Positions 34,350 to 44,200 of a DNA stretch of 64,000 bases are shown piece after piece. The notes under the pieces were generated by a model. The model saw nothing but the letters and a program-made list of their open reading frames with translations. It was not told the DNA's origin and ran no database searches. The position numbers were made by a program, and so were the translations under genes. The stretch lies in contig NZ_CP126268.1 of the NCBI RefSeq assembly GCF_003234795.2, positions 1,488,001 to 1,552,000 on the forward strand, in the 5' to 3' direction. The stretch comes from Curtobacterium sp. MCLR17_032 (GTDB taxonomy: Bacteria > Actinomycetota > Actinomycetes > Actinomycetales > Microbacteriaceae). Each line of letters starts with the position of its first letter. Position 1 is the first letter of the stretch.

Positions 34350-36029
34350 GTGAAGCCGCTCGACCCCCGCCTGCTCCGTCTGTCCCGGACGGCACGCGGC
34401 TTCGTCGTGGCCGCCGCCGGCACCGGCGCGGTCCGGACGATCGCGACCATCGCGATCGCGTGGGGGATCGCGGCCGCCGTGACCCAGGTCGTCGACGCGG
34501 TCCGTGCCGGTGTCGTCCCCGCGACGTTCGCCGGCACGCTCGCGCTGCTCGGCGGTGCGTTCCTGCTGCGGGCGGTCGCGTCCTGGGCGACCGACGACCT
34601 CGCCGCCCGCGCGGGTGCTCGCGTGAAGAGTGAGCTCCGCGCCGCCGTGCTCCGGCGCGCGGCCGACCGGGGCCCCGGGTGGCTCGCCGGTCGCTCGAGC
34701 GCCGGCTTCGCCACGACGCTCGGCCCCGGGCTCGACGCGCTCGACGCCTACTTCGGCCGCTACCTGCCGCAGCTCGCCCTGACCGCGGTCGCGACCCCGC
34801 TGCTGCTCGTCGCGATCGGCTCCGGCGACCTGACGAGCGCCGTCGTGATCGTGTGCGCGATACCGGTGATCCCGGTGTTCATGGTCCTCATCGGGCTCGC
34901 CACCCGCTCGCTGCAGCAGCAGCAGGCGGACGCGCTCGCCCGACTCGGCGGGGCCTTCACCGAGGCCGTCGAGGGACTCGCGACCCTCAAGGTCTTCGGC
35001 CGGGCCCGCCGCCAGGTCGGCCGCATCGGGCAGGTCACCGACGAGTACCGCCGGGGCACGATCGGCGTGCTCCGGCTGTCGTTCGTCAGCGGCTTCGCCC
35101 TCGAGCTCGCCGCGAGCCTGTCGGTCGCGCTCGTCGCGGTGTCGATCGGCATCCGGTTGGTCGACGGCTCGCTCGGCCTCGGTGCGGCGATGTTCGTGCT
35201 GGTCCTCGCCCCGGAGGCGTTCGCCCCGCTCCGGCAGGTCGGCGCCGACTTCCACGCGGCCCAGGACGGGGTGGCGGCGTCGCAGGCCGTCCTCGACGTG
35301 CTCGACGACCCGGACGGGGCGGCGCCGGAGGGTCCCACTCCGGTGGGTTCGGCTCCGATCCGGTCGGACTCCGCCGCCCTCGTCCTCGCCGGGCTGACCG
35401 TGCACCGCCCCGAGACCGTCGTCGGTCCGGTCGATCTCACCGCCCCGGCCGGCACCGTCGTCGCCCTCGCCGGCCCGAGCGGCTCCGGCAAGTCCAGCCT
35501 GATCGCCGCGATCCGCGGCGTACTGCCCGCCGACGGCACCGTCACCGTGCCCGGCCGCGCCGACCTGCCGGTCCGTGACCGCACCTCCTGGGTCGACCAG
35601 CGTCCGCGCCTGGTGCGCGGCACGGTCGCCGAGAACGTCGCGCTCTCCGCCGACCCGGACACGGCCGACGTGCGGACCGCACTCGGTGCGGTGGGGCTGG
35701 GAGTCGACCCGGGCCTCCCGGTCGGCAGCGGCGGGTCCGGACTGTCCGGCGGCCAGGCCCAGCGTGTCGCCGTCGCCCGCGGCCTGTACCGCGCGGCCCG
35801 GCAGCAGACGCCGCTGGTGCTGCTCGACGAGCCGACGTCGGCCCTCGACGCCGAGTCCGAGGCGCAGGTCGTCGCCGCCGTCCGCCGCCTGGCGGACGCG
35901 GGGGCGGTCGTCGTCGTCGCGAGCCACCGACCCGCGGTCGTGGCCGCGGCCGACGTCGTCGTCGCGATCGGCGCCTCCGGCTCCGTCACGGTCTCGTCCC
36001 GGCGATCCGCCCAGGAGGTGTCCGCATGA
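34350..36029 (+). CDS. cydD: thiol reductant ABC exporter subunit CydD
   Basis: CydD, 559 aa, is half of the heterodimeric ABC exporter of cysteine/glutathione-type thiols needed to assemble cytochrome bd. An N-terminal six-helix membrane domain includes [16 protein letters not shown] and [20 protein letters not shown]. The ATPase domain has Walker [11 protein letters not shown] near 375-384, signature [14 protein letters not shown] and Walker [23 protein letters not shown] before the ATPase is characteristic of CydD. The GTG has AGGAGG 5-6 nt upstream. It ends in an ATGA overlap with cydC. Confidence 0.93.
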   Translation: MKPLDPRLLRLSRTARGFVVAAAGTGAVRTIATIAIAWGIAAAVTQVVDAVRAGVVPATFAGTLALLGGAFLLRAVASWATDDLAARAGARVKSELRAAVLRRAADRGPGWLAGRSSAGFATTLGPGLDALDAYFGRYLPQLALTAVATPLLLVAIGSGDLTSAVVIVCAIPVIPVFMVLIGLATRSLQQQQADALARLGGAFTEAVEGLATLKVFGRARRQVGRIGQVTDEYRRGTIGVLRLSFVSGFALELAASLSVALVAVSIGIRLVDGSLGLGAAMFVLVLAPEAFAPLRQVGADFHAAQDGVAASQAVLDVLDDPDGAAPEGPTPVGSAPIRSDSAALVLAGLTVHRPETVVGPVDLTAPAGTVVALAGPSGSGKSSLIAAIRGVLPADGTVTVPGRADLPVRDRTSWVDQRPRLVRGTVAENVALSADPDTADVRTALGAVGLGVDPGLPVGSGGSGLSGGQAQRVAVARGLYRAARQQTPLVLLDEPTSALDAESEAQVVAAVRRLADAGAVVVVASHRPAVVAAADVVVAIGASGSVTVSSRRSAQEVSA

Positions 36030-37726
36030 CCAGCACCACCGGCCGGGAGGCCCGCACCGGGTCCGTCCTCCGGCTCGCCCTGCCCCGTGGTCGCGGCTGG
36101 ACCAAGGCCGTCGCCGCCGGCGTCCTCAGCGCGCTCTGCGGCGTCGCCCTGCTCGCGGCGAGCGGCTACCTCATCACCCGGGCCGCCGAGCACCCGCCGA
36201 TCCTCTACCTGACGCTCGTCATGGTCGGCGTCCGCGCCTTCGCACTCGGGCGTGCCGTGTTCCGCTACGTCGACCGGCTGGCCGGGCACGACGCCTCGTT
36301 CCGGCAGCTCGCCGTCGTCCGCACCGAGATGTACCGACGGCTCGCCTCGGTCGCACCCGCCGGGCTCGGGTCGACCGGGCGTGGCGACCTGATGACCCGG
36401 CTCGTCACCGACACCGACCGGCTGCAGGACCTGCCGATCCGGGTCGTCGGGCCACTCGTGTCGGCGGGCGTCACCGCACTGCTCTCCGTCGTCGCCGTCG
36501 CGTTCGTCTCCGTGCCGGCCGCCCTCGTGCTGCTGCTGGCCCTCGTCGTCGCCGCCCTGGTCGGGACGGTCGTCACCGCGGCCGTCGCCCGCCGCTCGGA
36601 CATCGAGACCGCGGCCGACCGCGGGCGCGTCGCCGACCTGGTCCTCGACACGGTCCGCACGCTCGACGTCTTCGTCGCCTACGGGACGCTGGAGGAACGA
36701 CTCACCCACATCGCCCGTCTCGACGACCGGGTCACCCGGGCGGTCCGCCGCCGGGGTGCCGTCGAGTCGCTCGTCGGTGCGCTCGTCGGGCTGGTCGGCG
36801 GGGCCGCGGTCATCGGTGTGCTGGCCGTCGGCGCCCCGGCGGTCGTCAGCGGCGCCCTCGACGGTCCGCTCTGGGCGCTGGCGGTGTTCGTGCCGCTCGC
36901 CCTGTTCGAGGTCGTCGGCGGGGTCCCGCTCGCCGTCCTGACGCTCCGGCGTGTCCGGGCCGCCGCCGACCGGGTCGAGCAGGTCGTCCCCGCGGAACTG
37001 CCGGCCGGGCTCGTGCCGGAGCCCGAGGACGCCGCCGATGCCGAGGACCTCGTCGTGCCGGCCACCGTCACGGTCCGGGTCCGTGGCCTGTCCGTCCGTT
37101 GGCCGGGCGCGTCGACCCCGGCGGTCGACGGGGTCTCGTTCGACCTGCAGCCCGGCGAGGTCGTCGTGCTCAGCGGCCCGAGCGGGTCCGGCAAGACGAC
37201 CCTCGTGGACGCCCTCGTCCGCTTCGTCGACCACACCGGCAGCTACACCCTGGACGGGACGGAGGCGCGGGACCTGCACCCCGACGCCGTCCGCGCCCGC
37301 ATCGGGCTGATCGAGCAGGACCCGTTCGTCTTCGACCAGTCCGTCCGGCAGAACCTGCTCTTCGCCCGCGAGACCGCGACCGACGACGAACTGCTCGCCG
37401 TGCTCGACCGGGTCGGGCTCGGCGACTGGGTCCGCCGACGTGGGGGACTCGACGCCGGAGTGGGGGAGCGCGGCTCGCTCGTGTCCGGTGGTCAGGCCCA
37501 CCGACTGGCACTGGCCCGCGCGCTCCTGCACGCGTTCCCGGTCCTGGTGCTCGACGAACCGACCGCCGACATCGACCCCGACCTCGGCGACAGCGTGCTC
37601 CGCGACCTCGTGACGGCCGCCCGCGCGGCCGGACGGACCCTCCTCGTCGTGTCGCACGTGCCGGTGCCCGCCGACCTCGTCGACCGGACCCTGCGGATGC
37701 GGGACGGACGCCTGCTCGACGGGTGA
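36026..37726 (+). CDS. cydC: thiol reductant ABC exporter subunit CydC
   Basis: CydC, 566 aa, the partner half-transporter. The membrane domain begins with [21 protein letters not shown], whose [12 protein letters not shown] core is diagnostic. [20 protein letters not shown], seen as RYxDRLxGHD, is the coupling segment. The ATPase domain has Walker [11 protein letters not shown] near 383-392, signature [15 protein letters not shown] and Walker [13 protein letters not shown]. The ATG overlaps the cydD stop. The last gene of cydABDC; leuS follows with its own promoter 51 bp on. Confidence 0.93.
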   Translation: MTSTTGREARTGSVLRLALPRGRGWTKAVAAGVLSALCGVALLAASGYLITRAAEHPPILYLTLVMVGVRAFALGRAVFRYVDRLAGHDASFRQLAVVRTEMYRRLASVAPAGLGSTGRGDLMTRLVTDTDRLQDLPIRVVGPLVSAGVTALLSVVAVAFVSVPAALVLLLALVVAALVGTVVTAAVARRSDIETAADRGRVADLVLDTVRTLDVFVAYGTLEERLTHIARLDDRVTRAVRRRGAVESLVGALVGLVGGAAVIGVLAVGAPAVVSGALDGPLWALAVFVPLALFEVVGGVPLAVLTLRRVRAAADRVEQVVPAELPAGLVPEPEDAADAEDLVVPATVTVRVRGLSVRWPGASTPAVDGVSFDLQPGEVVVLSGPSGSGKTTLVDALVRFVDHTGSYTLDGTEARDLHPDAVRARIGLIEQDPFVFDQSVRQNLLFARETATDDELLAVLDRVGLGDWVRRRGGLDAGVGERGSLVSGGQAHRLALARALLHAFPVLVLDEPTADIDPDLGDSVLRDLVTAARAAGRTLLVVSHVPVPADLVDRTLRMRDGRLLDG

Positions 37727-37736
37727 GCCGACGCAC

Positions 37737-37758
37737 GGACGCGGGACGGGCCTCCCGG
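37737..37758. repeat. 22-bp element shared with 61837-61858
   Basis: The sequence beginning GGACGCGGGACGGGCCTCCC is identical here and at 61837-61858. Its CGGGA...TCCCG arms form a short hairpin. It follows cydC and precedes the leuS promoter, so it may act as a weak terminator; its CGGGCCTCCCG core also occurs in the terminator at 24230. Confidence 0.7.
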
Positions 37759-37762
37759 CTTG

Positions 37763-37768
37763 TATCGT
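37763..37768 (+). promoter_or_regulatory. putative -10 box (TATCGT) for leuS
   Basis: TATCGT ends 8 nt before the leuS GTG at 37777. No leader remains for a T-box or attenuator. Confidence 0.5.
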
Positions 37769-37776
37769 TGACGACC

Positions 37777-40338
37777 GTGACCATCGAGCAGCACGTCGAG
37801 GACCCGCACACCTACGACTTCCGGCGCATCCAGCAGAAGTGGCAGGCGCGGTGGGAAGAGCTCGGCCTCTTCACCGCCGACCCCGACGACAAGCGCCCGC
37901 GCAAGTACATCCTCGAGATGTTCCCGTACCCCTCCGGCGACCTGCACATGGGCCACGCCGAGAACTGGGCGCTCGGGGACTTCGTCGCGCGCTACTGGCG
38001 CCAGCAGGGCTTCAACGTGCTGCACCCGATCGGCTGGGACTCGTTCGGCCTGCCCGCCGAGAACGCCGCCATCAAGCGTGGTGTCGACCCGAAGGAGTGG
38101 ACCTACGCGAACATCGCGCAGCAGAAGGCCTCCTTCAAGCGCTACGCCCCGTCGTTCGACTGGTCGACCGAGATCCACACCTCGGACCCCGAGTACTACA
38201 AGTGGAACCAGTGGCTGTTCCTCAAGATGTACGAGAAGGGCCTGGCGTACCGGAAGGACAGCTGGGTCAACTGGGACCCGGTGGACCAGACCGTCCTGGC
38301 CAACGAGCAGGTCCTGCCCGACGGCACCTCGGACCGCTCCGGCGCCGTCGTCGTCAAGAAGAAGCTGACGCAGTGGTACTTCGGGATCACCGACTACGCG
38401 GACCGGCTGCTCGACGACCTGAACCAGCTCGAGGGCCGGTGGCCGTCGAAGGTCATCGCGATGCAGCGCAACTGGATCGGCCGCTCGGTCGGCGCGGACG
38501 TCGACTTCGTCATCGAGGGCCGTGACGAACCGGTCACCGTCTTCACCACGCGCCCGGACACCATCCACGGCGTGACCTTCCTGGTCGTCGCCCCGGACTC
38601 CGACCTGGCCGCCGAACTCGTCGCGGACCCGTCCGTCGACGACGCCACCCGTGCCGCGTTCCAGGACTACCTGGTCGCGACGCAGAAGACCTCGGACATC
38701 GACCGGCAGAACGCCGACCGCCCGAAGACCGGTGTACCGCTCGGCCGCTGGGCGATCCACCCGCTGACCGGGGAGCGCCTGCCGCTCTGGGCCGCCGACT
38801 ACGTGCTGGCCGACTACGGCCACGGCGCAGTGATGGCCGTGCCCGCGCACGACCAGCGCGACCTGGACTTCGCCCGCGCCTTCGACCTGCCCGTCAAGGT
38901 CGTCGTCGACACCAACGCCGCCGTGACCGGTGCGATCCCCGTCATCCCGGAGGGGGCGACGCTCGACGACTTCGACGTCCCCACGCTCGACCCGGTCGCC
39001 ACCGGCGAGGCCCTGACGGGTGCCGGTCGGATGATCAACTCCGGGCCGCTCGACGGCATGAGCAAGCAGCACGCCATCACCGCGGCCATCAGCCTGCTCG
39101 ACGAGCGGGGCACCGGCCGCGCCGCCAAGACCTACCGTCTGCGCGACTGGCTCATCTCGCGTCAGCGCTTCTGGGGCACCCCGATCCCGATCATCCACGG
39201 CGAGGACGGCACCGAGTACCCGGTGCCCGAGGACCAGCTGCCCGTCGTGCTGCCCCCCACCGAGGGCCTCGACCTCAAGCCCAAGGGCACCTCGCCCCTG
39301 GGCGGCGCGACCGACTGGGTGAACGTCCCGAACCCGGTCGATGGCACGCCCGCCAAGCGCGACGCCGACACGATGGACACGTTCGTCGACTCGTCGTGGT
39401 ACTTCCTGCGCTTCCTGTCCGCGAACGACGACACGCAGGCCTTCGACCCGGCGCTCGTCAACAAGTGGGCACCCGTCGACCAGTACATCGGTGGCGTCGA
39501 GCACGCGATCCTGCACCTGCTCTACGCGCGCTTCGTCACGAAGGTGCTCTTCGACCTCGGCTACCTCGACTTCACCGAGCCGTTCTCGGCGCTGCTCAAC
39601 CAGGGCATGGTGCTCTCTGGCGGCTCGAAGATGTCGAAGTCGAAGGGCGGCGTCTCGCTCGGTGACGAGCTCGACGCCCACGGTGTCGACGCGATCCGCC
39701 TGGTGATGGGCTTCGCCGGACCGCCCGAGGACGACATCAACTGGGAGGACGTCTCGCCGGCGGCCTCCGCCCGGTTCCTGGCACGTGCCTACCGGATCGC
39801 CGTCGACGTCACTTCGACGCCCGACGCCGTCTGGTCCACCGGTGACCGCACCGTCCGGCAGGCGACGCACCGCTTCCTGGCGGACGCCCCCGGGCTCATG
39901 GAGTCGTTCAAGTTCAACGTCGTGATCGCGCGGCTCATGGACCTGGTGAACGTCACCCGCAAGGCGATCGACAGCGGCCCCGGTGCCGCCGACCCCGCCG
40001 TCCGCGAGGCCGCTGAGACCATCGCCCTCGGCCTCAGCGTCTTCGCGCCCTACACCGGCGAAGAGATGTGGCAGACGCTCGGGTACGACGCCCCGGTCGC
40101 GACGTTCGGGTGGCGGAAGGCCGACCCGACGCTGCTCGTGCAGGAGAGCCTGACTGCCGTCGTGCAGGTCAACGGCAAGGTGCGCGACTCGTTCGAGGTG
40201 TCGAAGTCGATCGAAGCCGACGAGCTCGAGCAGCTCGCGCGGTCGTCGCACGCGGTGCAGCGGTACATCGGGGACCGGGAGATCGTGAAGGTCATCGTCC
40301 GGGCGCCGAAGCTGGTCAACATCGCGATCAAGGGGTAG
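37777..40338 (+). CDS. leuS: leucyl-tRNA synthetase
   Basis: LeuS, 853 aa, charges tRNA-Leu in the cytoplasm. The class I HIGH motif is HMGH at 57-60 in [14 protein letters not shown]. The CP1 editing domain includes [14 protein letters not shown] near 255-268 and [11 protein letters not shown] near 350-360. [16 protein letters not shown] precedes the KMSKS loop at 618-622 in [12 protein letters not shown]. The C-terminal anticodon and tRNA-binding domains follow. The start is the GTG that gives [10 protein letters not shown]; the frame is open far upstream through cydD and cydC, but only as an antiphase shadow. The length fits actinobacterial LeuS. Confidence 0.96.
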   Translation: MTIEQHVEDPHTYDFRRIQQKWQARWEELGLFTADPDDKRPRKYILEMFPYPSGDLHMGHAENWALGDFVARYWRQQGFNVLHPIGWDSFGLPAENAAIKRGVDPKEWTYANIAQQKASFKRYAPSFDWSTEIHTSDPEYYKWNQWLFLKMYEKGLAYRKDSWVNWDPVDQTVLANEQVLPDGTSDRSGAVVVKKKLTQWYFGITDYADRLLDDLNQLEGRWPSKVIAMQRNWIGRSVGADVDFVIEGRDEPVTVFTTRPDTIHGVTFLVVAPDSDLAAELVADPSVDDATRAAFQDYLVATQKTSDIDRQNADRPKTGVPLGRWAIHPLTGERLPLWAADYVLADYGHGAVMAVPAHDQRDLDFARAFDLPVKVVVDTNAAVTGAIPVIPEGATLDDFDVPTLDPVATGEALTGAGRMINSGPLDGMSKQHAITAAISLLDERGTGRAAKTYRLRDWLISRQRFWGTPIPIIHGEDGTEYPVPEDQLPVVLPPTEGLDLKPKGTSPLGGATDWVNVPNPVDGTPAKRDADTMDTFVDSSWYFLRFLSANDDTQAFDPALVNKWAPVDQYIGGVEHAILHLLYARFVTKVLFDLGYLDFTEPFSALLNQGMVLSGGSKMSKSKGGVSLGDELDAHGVDAIRLVMGFAGPPEDDINWEDVSPAASARFLARAYRIAVDVTSTPDAVWSTGDRTVRQATHRFLADAPGLMESFKFNVVIARLMDLVNVTRKAIDSGPGAADPAVREAAETIALGLSVFAPYTGEEMWQTLGYDAPVATFGWRKADPTLLVQESLTAVVQVNGKVRDSFEVSKSIEADELEQLARSSHAVQRYIGDREIVKVIVRAPKLVNIAIKG

Positions 40339-40381
40339 GCGGCTCGGGGGGTGATTCCTCGGCGGCCGGCCCCGCGCGGGT

Positions 40382-40427
40382 CGGTCCTTCGGGACCGGAC
40401 CCTCTGGGGCCGGTCCTTCGGGGCCGG
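40382..40427 (+). terminator. tandem TTCG-tetraloop hairpins after leuS
   Basis: Two hairpins in series. CGGTCC-TTCG-GGACCG (40382-40397) has a 6-bp stem. CCGGTCC-TTCG-GGGCCGG (40410-40427) has 7 bp with one G-T pair. Both carry the very stable C(UUCG)G loop. They lie 44-89 bp past the leuS stop. Confidence 0.7.
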
Positions 40428-40503
40428 TTCCTCCACAACTGGCGGGGTGCGGGCGCTCTCCACAGCTGTGCCTGACCGTGCCCGGTCGACCGGCCGGGCT
40501 CCC

Positions 40504-40509
40504 TAGCGT
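40504..40509 (+). promoter_or_regulatory. putative -10 box (TAGCGT) for comEA
   Basis: TAGCGT ends 8 nt before the comEA ATG at 40518. Confidence 0.5.
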
Positions 40510-40517
40510 CTCGGGAC

Positions 40518-41261
40518 ATGTCCCGGTTCACGCTGTCTCCCCGCGCTGCCCTCCTGCTGGTGGGGGTAGTCGGCGTGCTCGCGCTCGGGGTCATCGTCTC
40601 CGGGTGGTGGGGCGGCGGTCGTGGGGGTGGCACGGACGAGCCCGGAGTGTCCATCGTCACGGGAGCGCCGACCGCTGGAACCCCGGGTCCGCCCGGGACG
40701 GCGTCGGCGCCTTCCTCGGCGCCTGCTTCGGCACCCCCGGCTGCGTCCGGGTCGGCGTCCGCAGCGCCGGACGTCGCCGTGCTGTACGTCGTCGGGGCGG
40801 TCGAGCATGCCGGGGTCGTCCGCGTCGCCGCCGACGCCCGGGTGACGGACGCCCTGACGGCTGCCGGGGGAGCAGCTGCGGACGCCGACCTGTCTCGCCT
40901 CAACCTGGCGCGCCCGGTGGTCGACGGGGAGCGGCTGTACGTGCCGCGGATCGGCGAGGCGGAGGTGCCCGCCGAGTTGCCGCCCGGCGGTGGTGCCGGT
41001 GCTGGTGCCGGTGCCGGCGGCTCGGGGTCTGGGGCCGACGGGGCGGGTGGCGGTGCGGGAGCGGCTGCGCAGGTCGTGGACCTCAACACCGCGGACGCCA
41101 CCGCGCTCGAGACACTGCCCGGGATCGGCCCGGCTCTGGCGGAGCGGATCCTCGCCTGGCGCGACGAGCACGGCGGCTTCCGGTCGGTCGAGGACCTGCT
41201 CGAGGTCAGCGGCATCGGCGAGGGCCGGTTCGCCGAACTGCAGGACCGGGTGACGGTGTGA
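40518..41261 (+). CDS. comEA: competence protein ComEA (DNA-binding helix-hairpin-helix)
   Basis: A 247-aa membrane-anchored protein that in transforming bacteria binds incoming double-stranded DNA at the cell surface. One N-terminal helix (about 10-30) is followed by a Pro/Ala/Ser-rich spacer. A SLBB-like domain (VAVLYVVGAVEHAGVVRVA near 86-104) and a Gly-rich linker come next. The C-terminal HhH motif starts at VDLNTADATALETLPGIGP, near 188. It ends in a GTGA overlap with comEC. Similar comEA/comEC pairs are widespread in Actinobacteria not known to be naturally transformable, so competence is not implied. Confidence 0.92.
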   Translation: MSRFTLSPRAALLLVGVVGVLALGVIVSGWWGGGRGGGTDEPGVSIVTGAPTAGTPGPPGTASAPSSAPASAPPAASGSASAAPDVAVLYVVGAVEHAGVVRVAADARVTDALTAAGGAAADADLSRLNLARPVVDGERLYVPRIGEAEVPAELPPGGGAGAGAGAGGSGSGADGAGGGAGAAAQVVDLNTADATALETLPGIGPALAERILAWRDEHGGFRSVEDLLEVSGIGEGRFAELQDRVTV

Positions 41262-44200
41262 GCGCCCCGGCCGCGCTCGGGGCCACTCCGATGCCGACGC
41301 CGACTCAGACCGTGTCCGGTGCCGCGCTCGGTGGCGCATTGCGGCCGTCGCTGGCCGACCTCCGGCTCGCCGGGCCGACGGCGGTGACCTGGATCGTCGT
41401 CGCGGTGCTCGTCGGCGAGCCGGACGCGCTCGGGCCGGTGGCGGCCTCCGCGGCCGTGGTCGGACTGGCGTCGCTCGTCGTGCTGCTCCGGCCCGGGCCG
41501 TCCGTGCCGGTGCGGGCGGTCGCGGCGCTGGTGCTCACGACGGCCCTGCTGGTCGCGCTGACGGCCGCAGCGGTCGCCGCCGGGCAGGAACACCGACTGC
41601 CGTCGATCGTGCGGCAGACGGCTGGTCACAGCCTGGAGGCCCGTGTCCGGCTCGACCGCGACCTCGCGCCCGGCGACCGGTCCGTGGTCGGGACGATCGA
41701 GGCGGTGGTGGGGCGTGCCTCCCGGTCGGACGGCCTGCGGGTGCCGGTCCGGCTCGTCCCCGCGCTCGACGAACCGCGGCGAGCCGTGCTGGCGGCCGGG
41801 ACGGTCGTCTCCGTCCGCGGTCAGCTACAGAGCGACGAACCCGGTTCCACGACCAGCGTCGTGCTCTTCGCTCGCGGAGCCGTCGCGACGCGGGCCGGAC
41901 CGACCGGGGTCCTCGGCGCCAGCTCGGACGCCCGAGCGGCGTTCGTCGCCGTCACCGCGGACCTGCCGGAGCCGGGCGGGCCGCTCCTCCGCGGGCTCGC
42001 GATCGGGGACCGGTCCGGGCTCGACGCCGAGACGGAGCAGGCGATGGAGACCTCGGCGCTGACCCACCTGACGGCGGTCTCGGGGTCGAACTGCGCGGTC
42101 CTGGTCGGTCTCGTGGTGCTGCTCGGTCGGGTGACCGGCGCACCGAGGGTCCTCCGTGCGGCAGCGGCCGTTGTCGTGCTGCTCGGGTTCGTCGTGCTCG
42201 TCCGGCCTGACCCGTCGATCACGCGCGCGACCGTGATGGCGATCGTGGTGCTCGTCGTGCACCTCAGCGGACGGCCGGTGCGGGGCGTGCCGCTCATCGC
42301 CCTGGCGGCCGTCGGCATGCTCGTCGCCGATCCGTGGGTGGCCCGCTCGTTCGCCTTCGCACTGTCGGTGCTGGCGACCGTCGGCATCGTGGTCCTCGCC
42401 GCACCGCTCACCGACCTGCTCGCGCGGTGGGTCTGGACGCCCGTCGCAGCCGCCGTGGCGATCCCGATCGCGGCGCAGGTGGCCTGCTGGCCGGTGACGA
42501 TCCCACTCGCTCCCGCCCTGCCGACGTACGCGGTCCCGGCGAACCTGCTCGCCGAGGTGCTGGCCCCGGTCGCCACCGTCGTCGGTCTCGTCGCATGCCT
42601 GCTCGCACCGCTGTGGCCGGCCGGGGCCGGGTTGCTCGCGACCGTCGGGTGGGTGCCGGCCGCCGGCATCGGGCTCATCGCACACGGCGCGGCCGGGTTG
42701 CCGGTGGCCTCGGCACCGTGGCCGTCGGGACCCGGCGGGGTCGTCGCCGCCGGGGTGGTGAGCGCCGCACTCGCGGTCGGGGTGCTCGTCCGGGCACGGC
42801 TCCGACGGCTGCTGTCCGGCGTCGCCGTGCTGACGGTCATCGTCGGGATCGGGTCGGTCGCCGTGCCTGCGGTCGTGGTCCGGGGCAGTGTGCCGACCGG
42901 CTGGACCATCGCGATGTGCGATGTCGGGCAGGGTGACGCCACGCTGCTCCGGAGCGCTGGTCGGACGGCCCTCGTCGACACCGGGGACGATGACGCCCGG
43001 CTGACGGCCTGTCTGGCCCTCCTCGGTGTGGACCGGATCGACCTGCTCGTCCTGACCCACTTCGACCGCGACCACGTCGGCGCCGTGGCCTCGGTCGCGA
43101 CGCGGGTCGAGACCGCCCTGGTCGGTCCGGTCGGCAGGACGGCGGACGACCGCGTCGTCGGTGACCTGCGGAGCGCCGGGGTCGACGTCCGCCAGGCGGC
43201 CGACCGGACCACCGGGCTGCTCGGGGACCTCCGCTGGCAGGTGCTGTGGCCGCCGGAGGGCGACGAGCGAGCGGGCAACGCGGCGAGTCTCGTCCTCCGC
43301 GTCGATCCCGCACCGGAGCGCCCCTGCCCGGGATGCGTCAGCGCGGTGCTCCTCGGGGACCTCGGTGAGGACGCCCAGCGTCGGCTGTCGCGGAGCGCGC
43401 CGCCGGAGGCCCTGGCGCCGGTCGACGTCGTGAAGGTCGCCCACCACGGCTCGGCAGATCAGGACCCCGAGCTGTACCGGGTGCTCGGTGCCCGGGTCGG
43501 GCTCATCGGCGTCGGCGCGGACAACGACTACGGGCACCCGACGCCCAGCGCGCTGGAGATGCTGGCCGCCGCGGGGACGATGCCGTACCGCACGGACCGG
43601 TCGGGGACGATCGTGGTGCGCGGCGGGAGTGACGCGGGGGACGGCGGGGACGCGGGGGCTGCGGCAGGCGGGTCGGCCGTCGGCGGTGATGGTCGTCGGC
43701 CCGTCGAGGTGTGGACGGAGCGCGGCATCGGGGCGTCGGCTGCCGCGTGGACGGGTCGCGACAGCGGGGCGTCGGCTGCTGCCCGGAGGACTCGCGACGC
43801 CGGGGGACTCGGCTGCTGCCCCCGATGGGTCGCGACGGTGGCATCGGCTGCCCTTCGGATGGGTCGTGGGGGCGGGGCGTCGGCTGCCGCCGGGAGGACT
43901 CGCGACGCCGGGGCGTCGGCTGCCGCCCGTAGGATCGGTGCGACGCCGACCGGCACCGCGCCGCCGATGCACGGGCCTGGACGTCGTCGTCGCCCAGCAC
44001 CACCGGAAGGACCCGCATGCCCGCCAAGAAGCCCGCACGCGCCGCAGCGAAGATCGACCAGATCCCGTGGTCGGCGATCCGCCCGGCCCCGGTCGTCCTG
44101 GTCACCGGCGCCGAGACGTTCCTGGCGGAGCGGTCGATCGGCATGCTCCGCGACCTGCTCGTCGGCGAGGACCCGGCGCTCGAGGTGCACGACCTCGAGG

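Noticed and set aside
37726-37777. T-box or attenuator upstream of leuS
   Set aside because: Only 50 bp separate cydC and leuS, and the likely -10 ends 8 nt before the start codon, leaving no leader.
31613-40251. Very long open frames antisense to cydABDC and leuS (over 900 codons each)
   Set aside because: They mirror high-GC codon bias of the opposite strand, are rich in Arg/Gly/Asp/Val without any family motif, and cover genes with intact domains. The same applies to long antisense frames over the glycosyltransferases, GH15/App1 and lepA.
41258-41261. Natural competence inferred from comEA/comEC
   Set aside because: These genes are common in Actinobacteria without demonstrated transformation, and no pilus or other com genes lie in the window.
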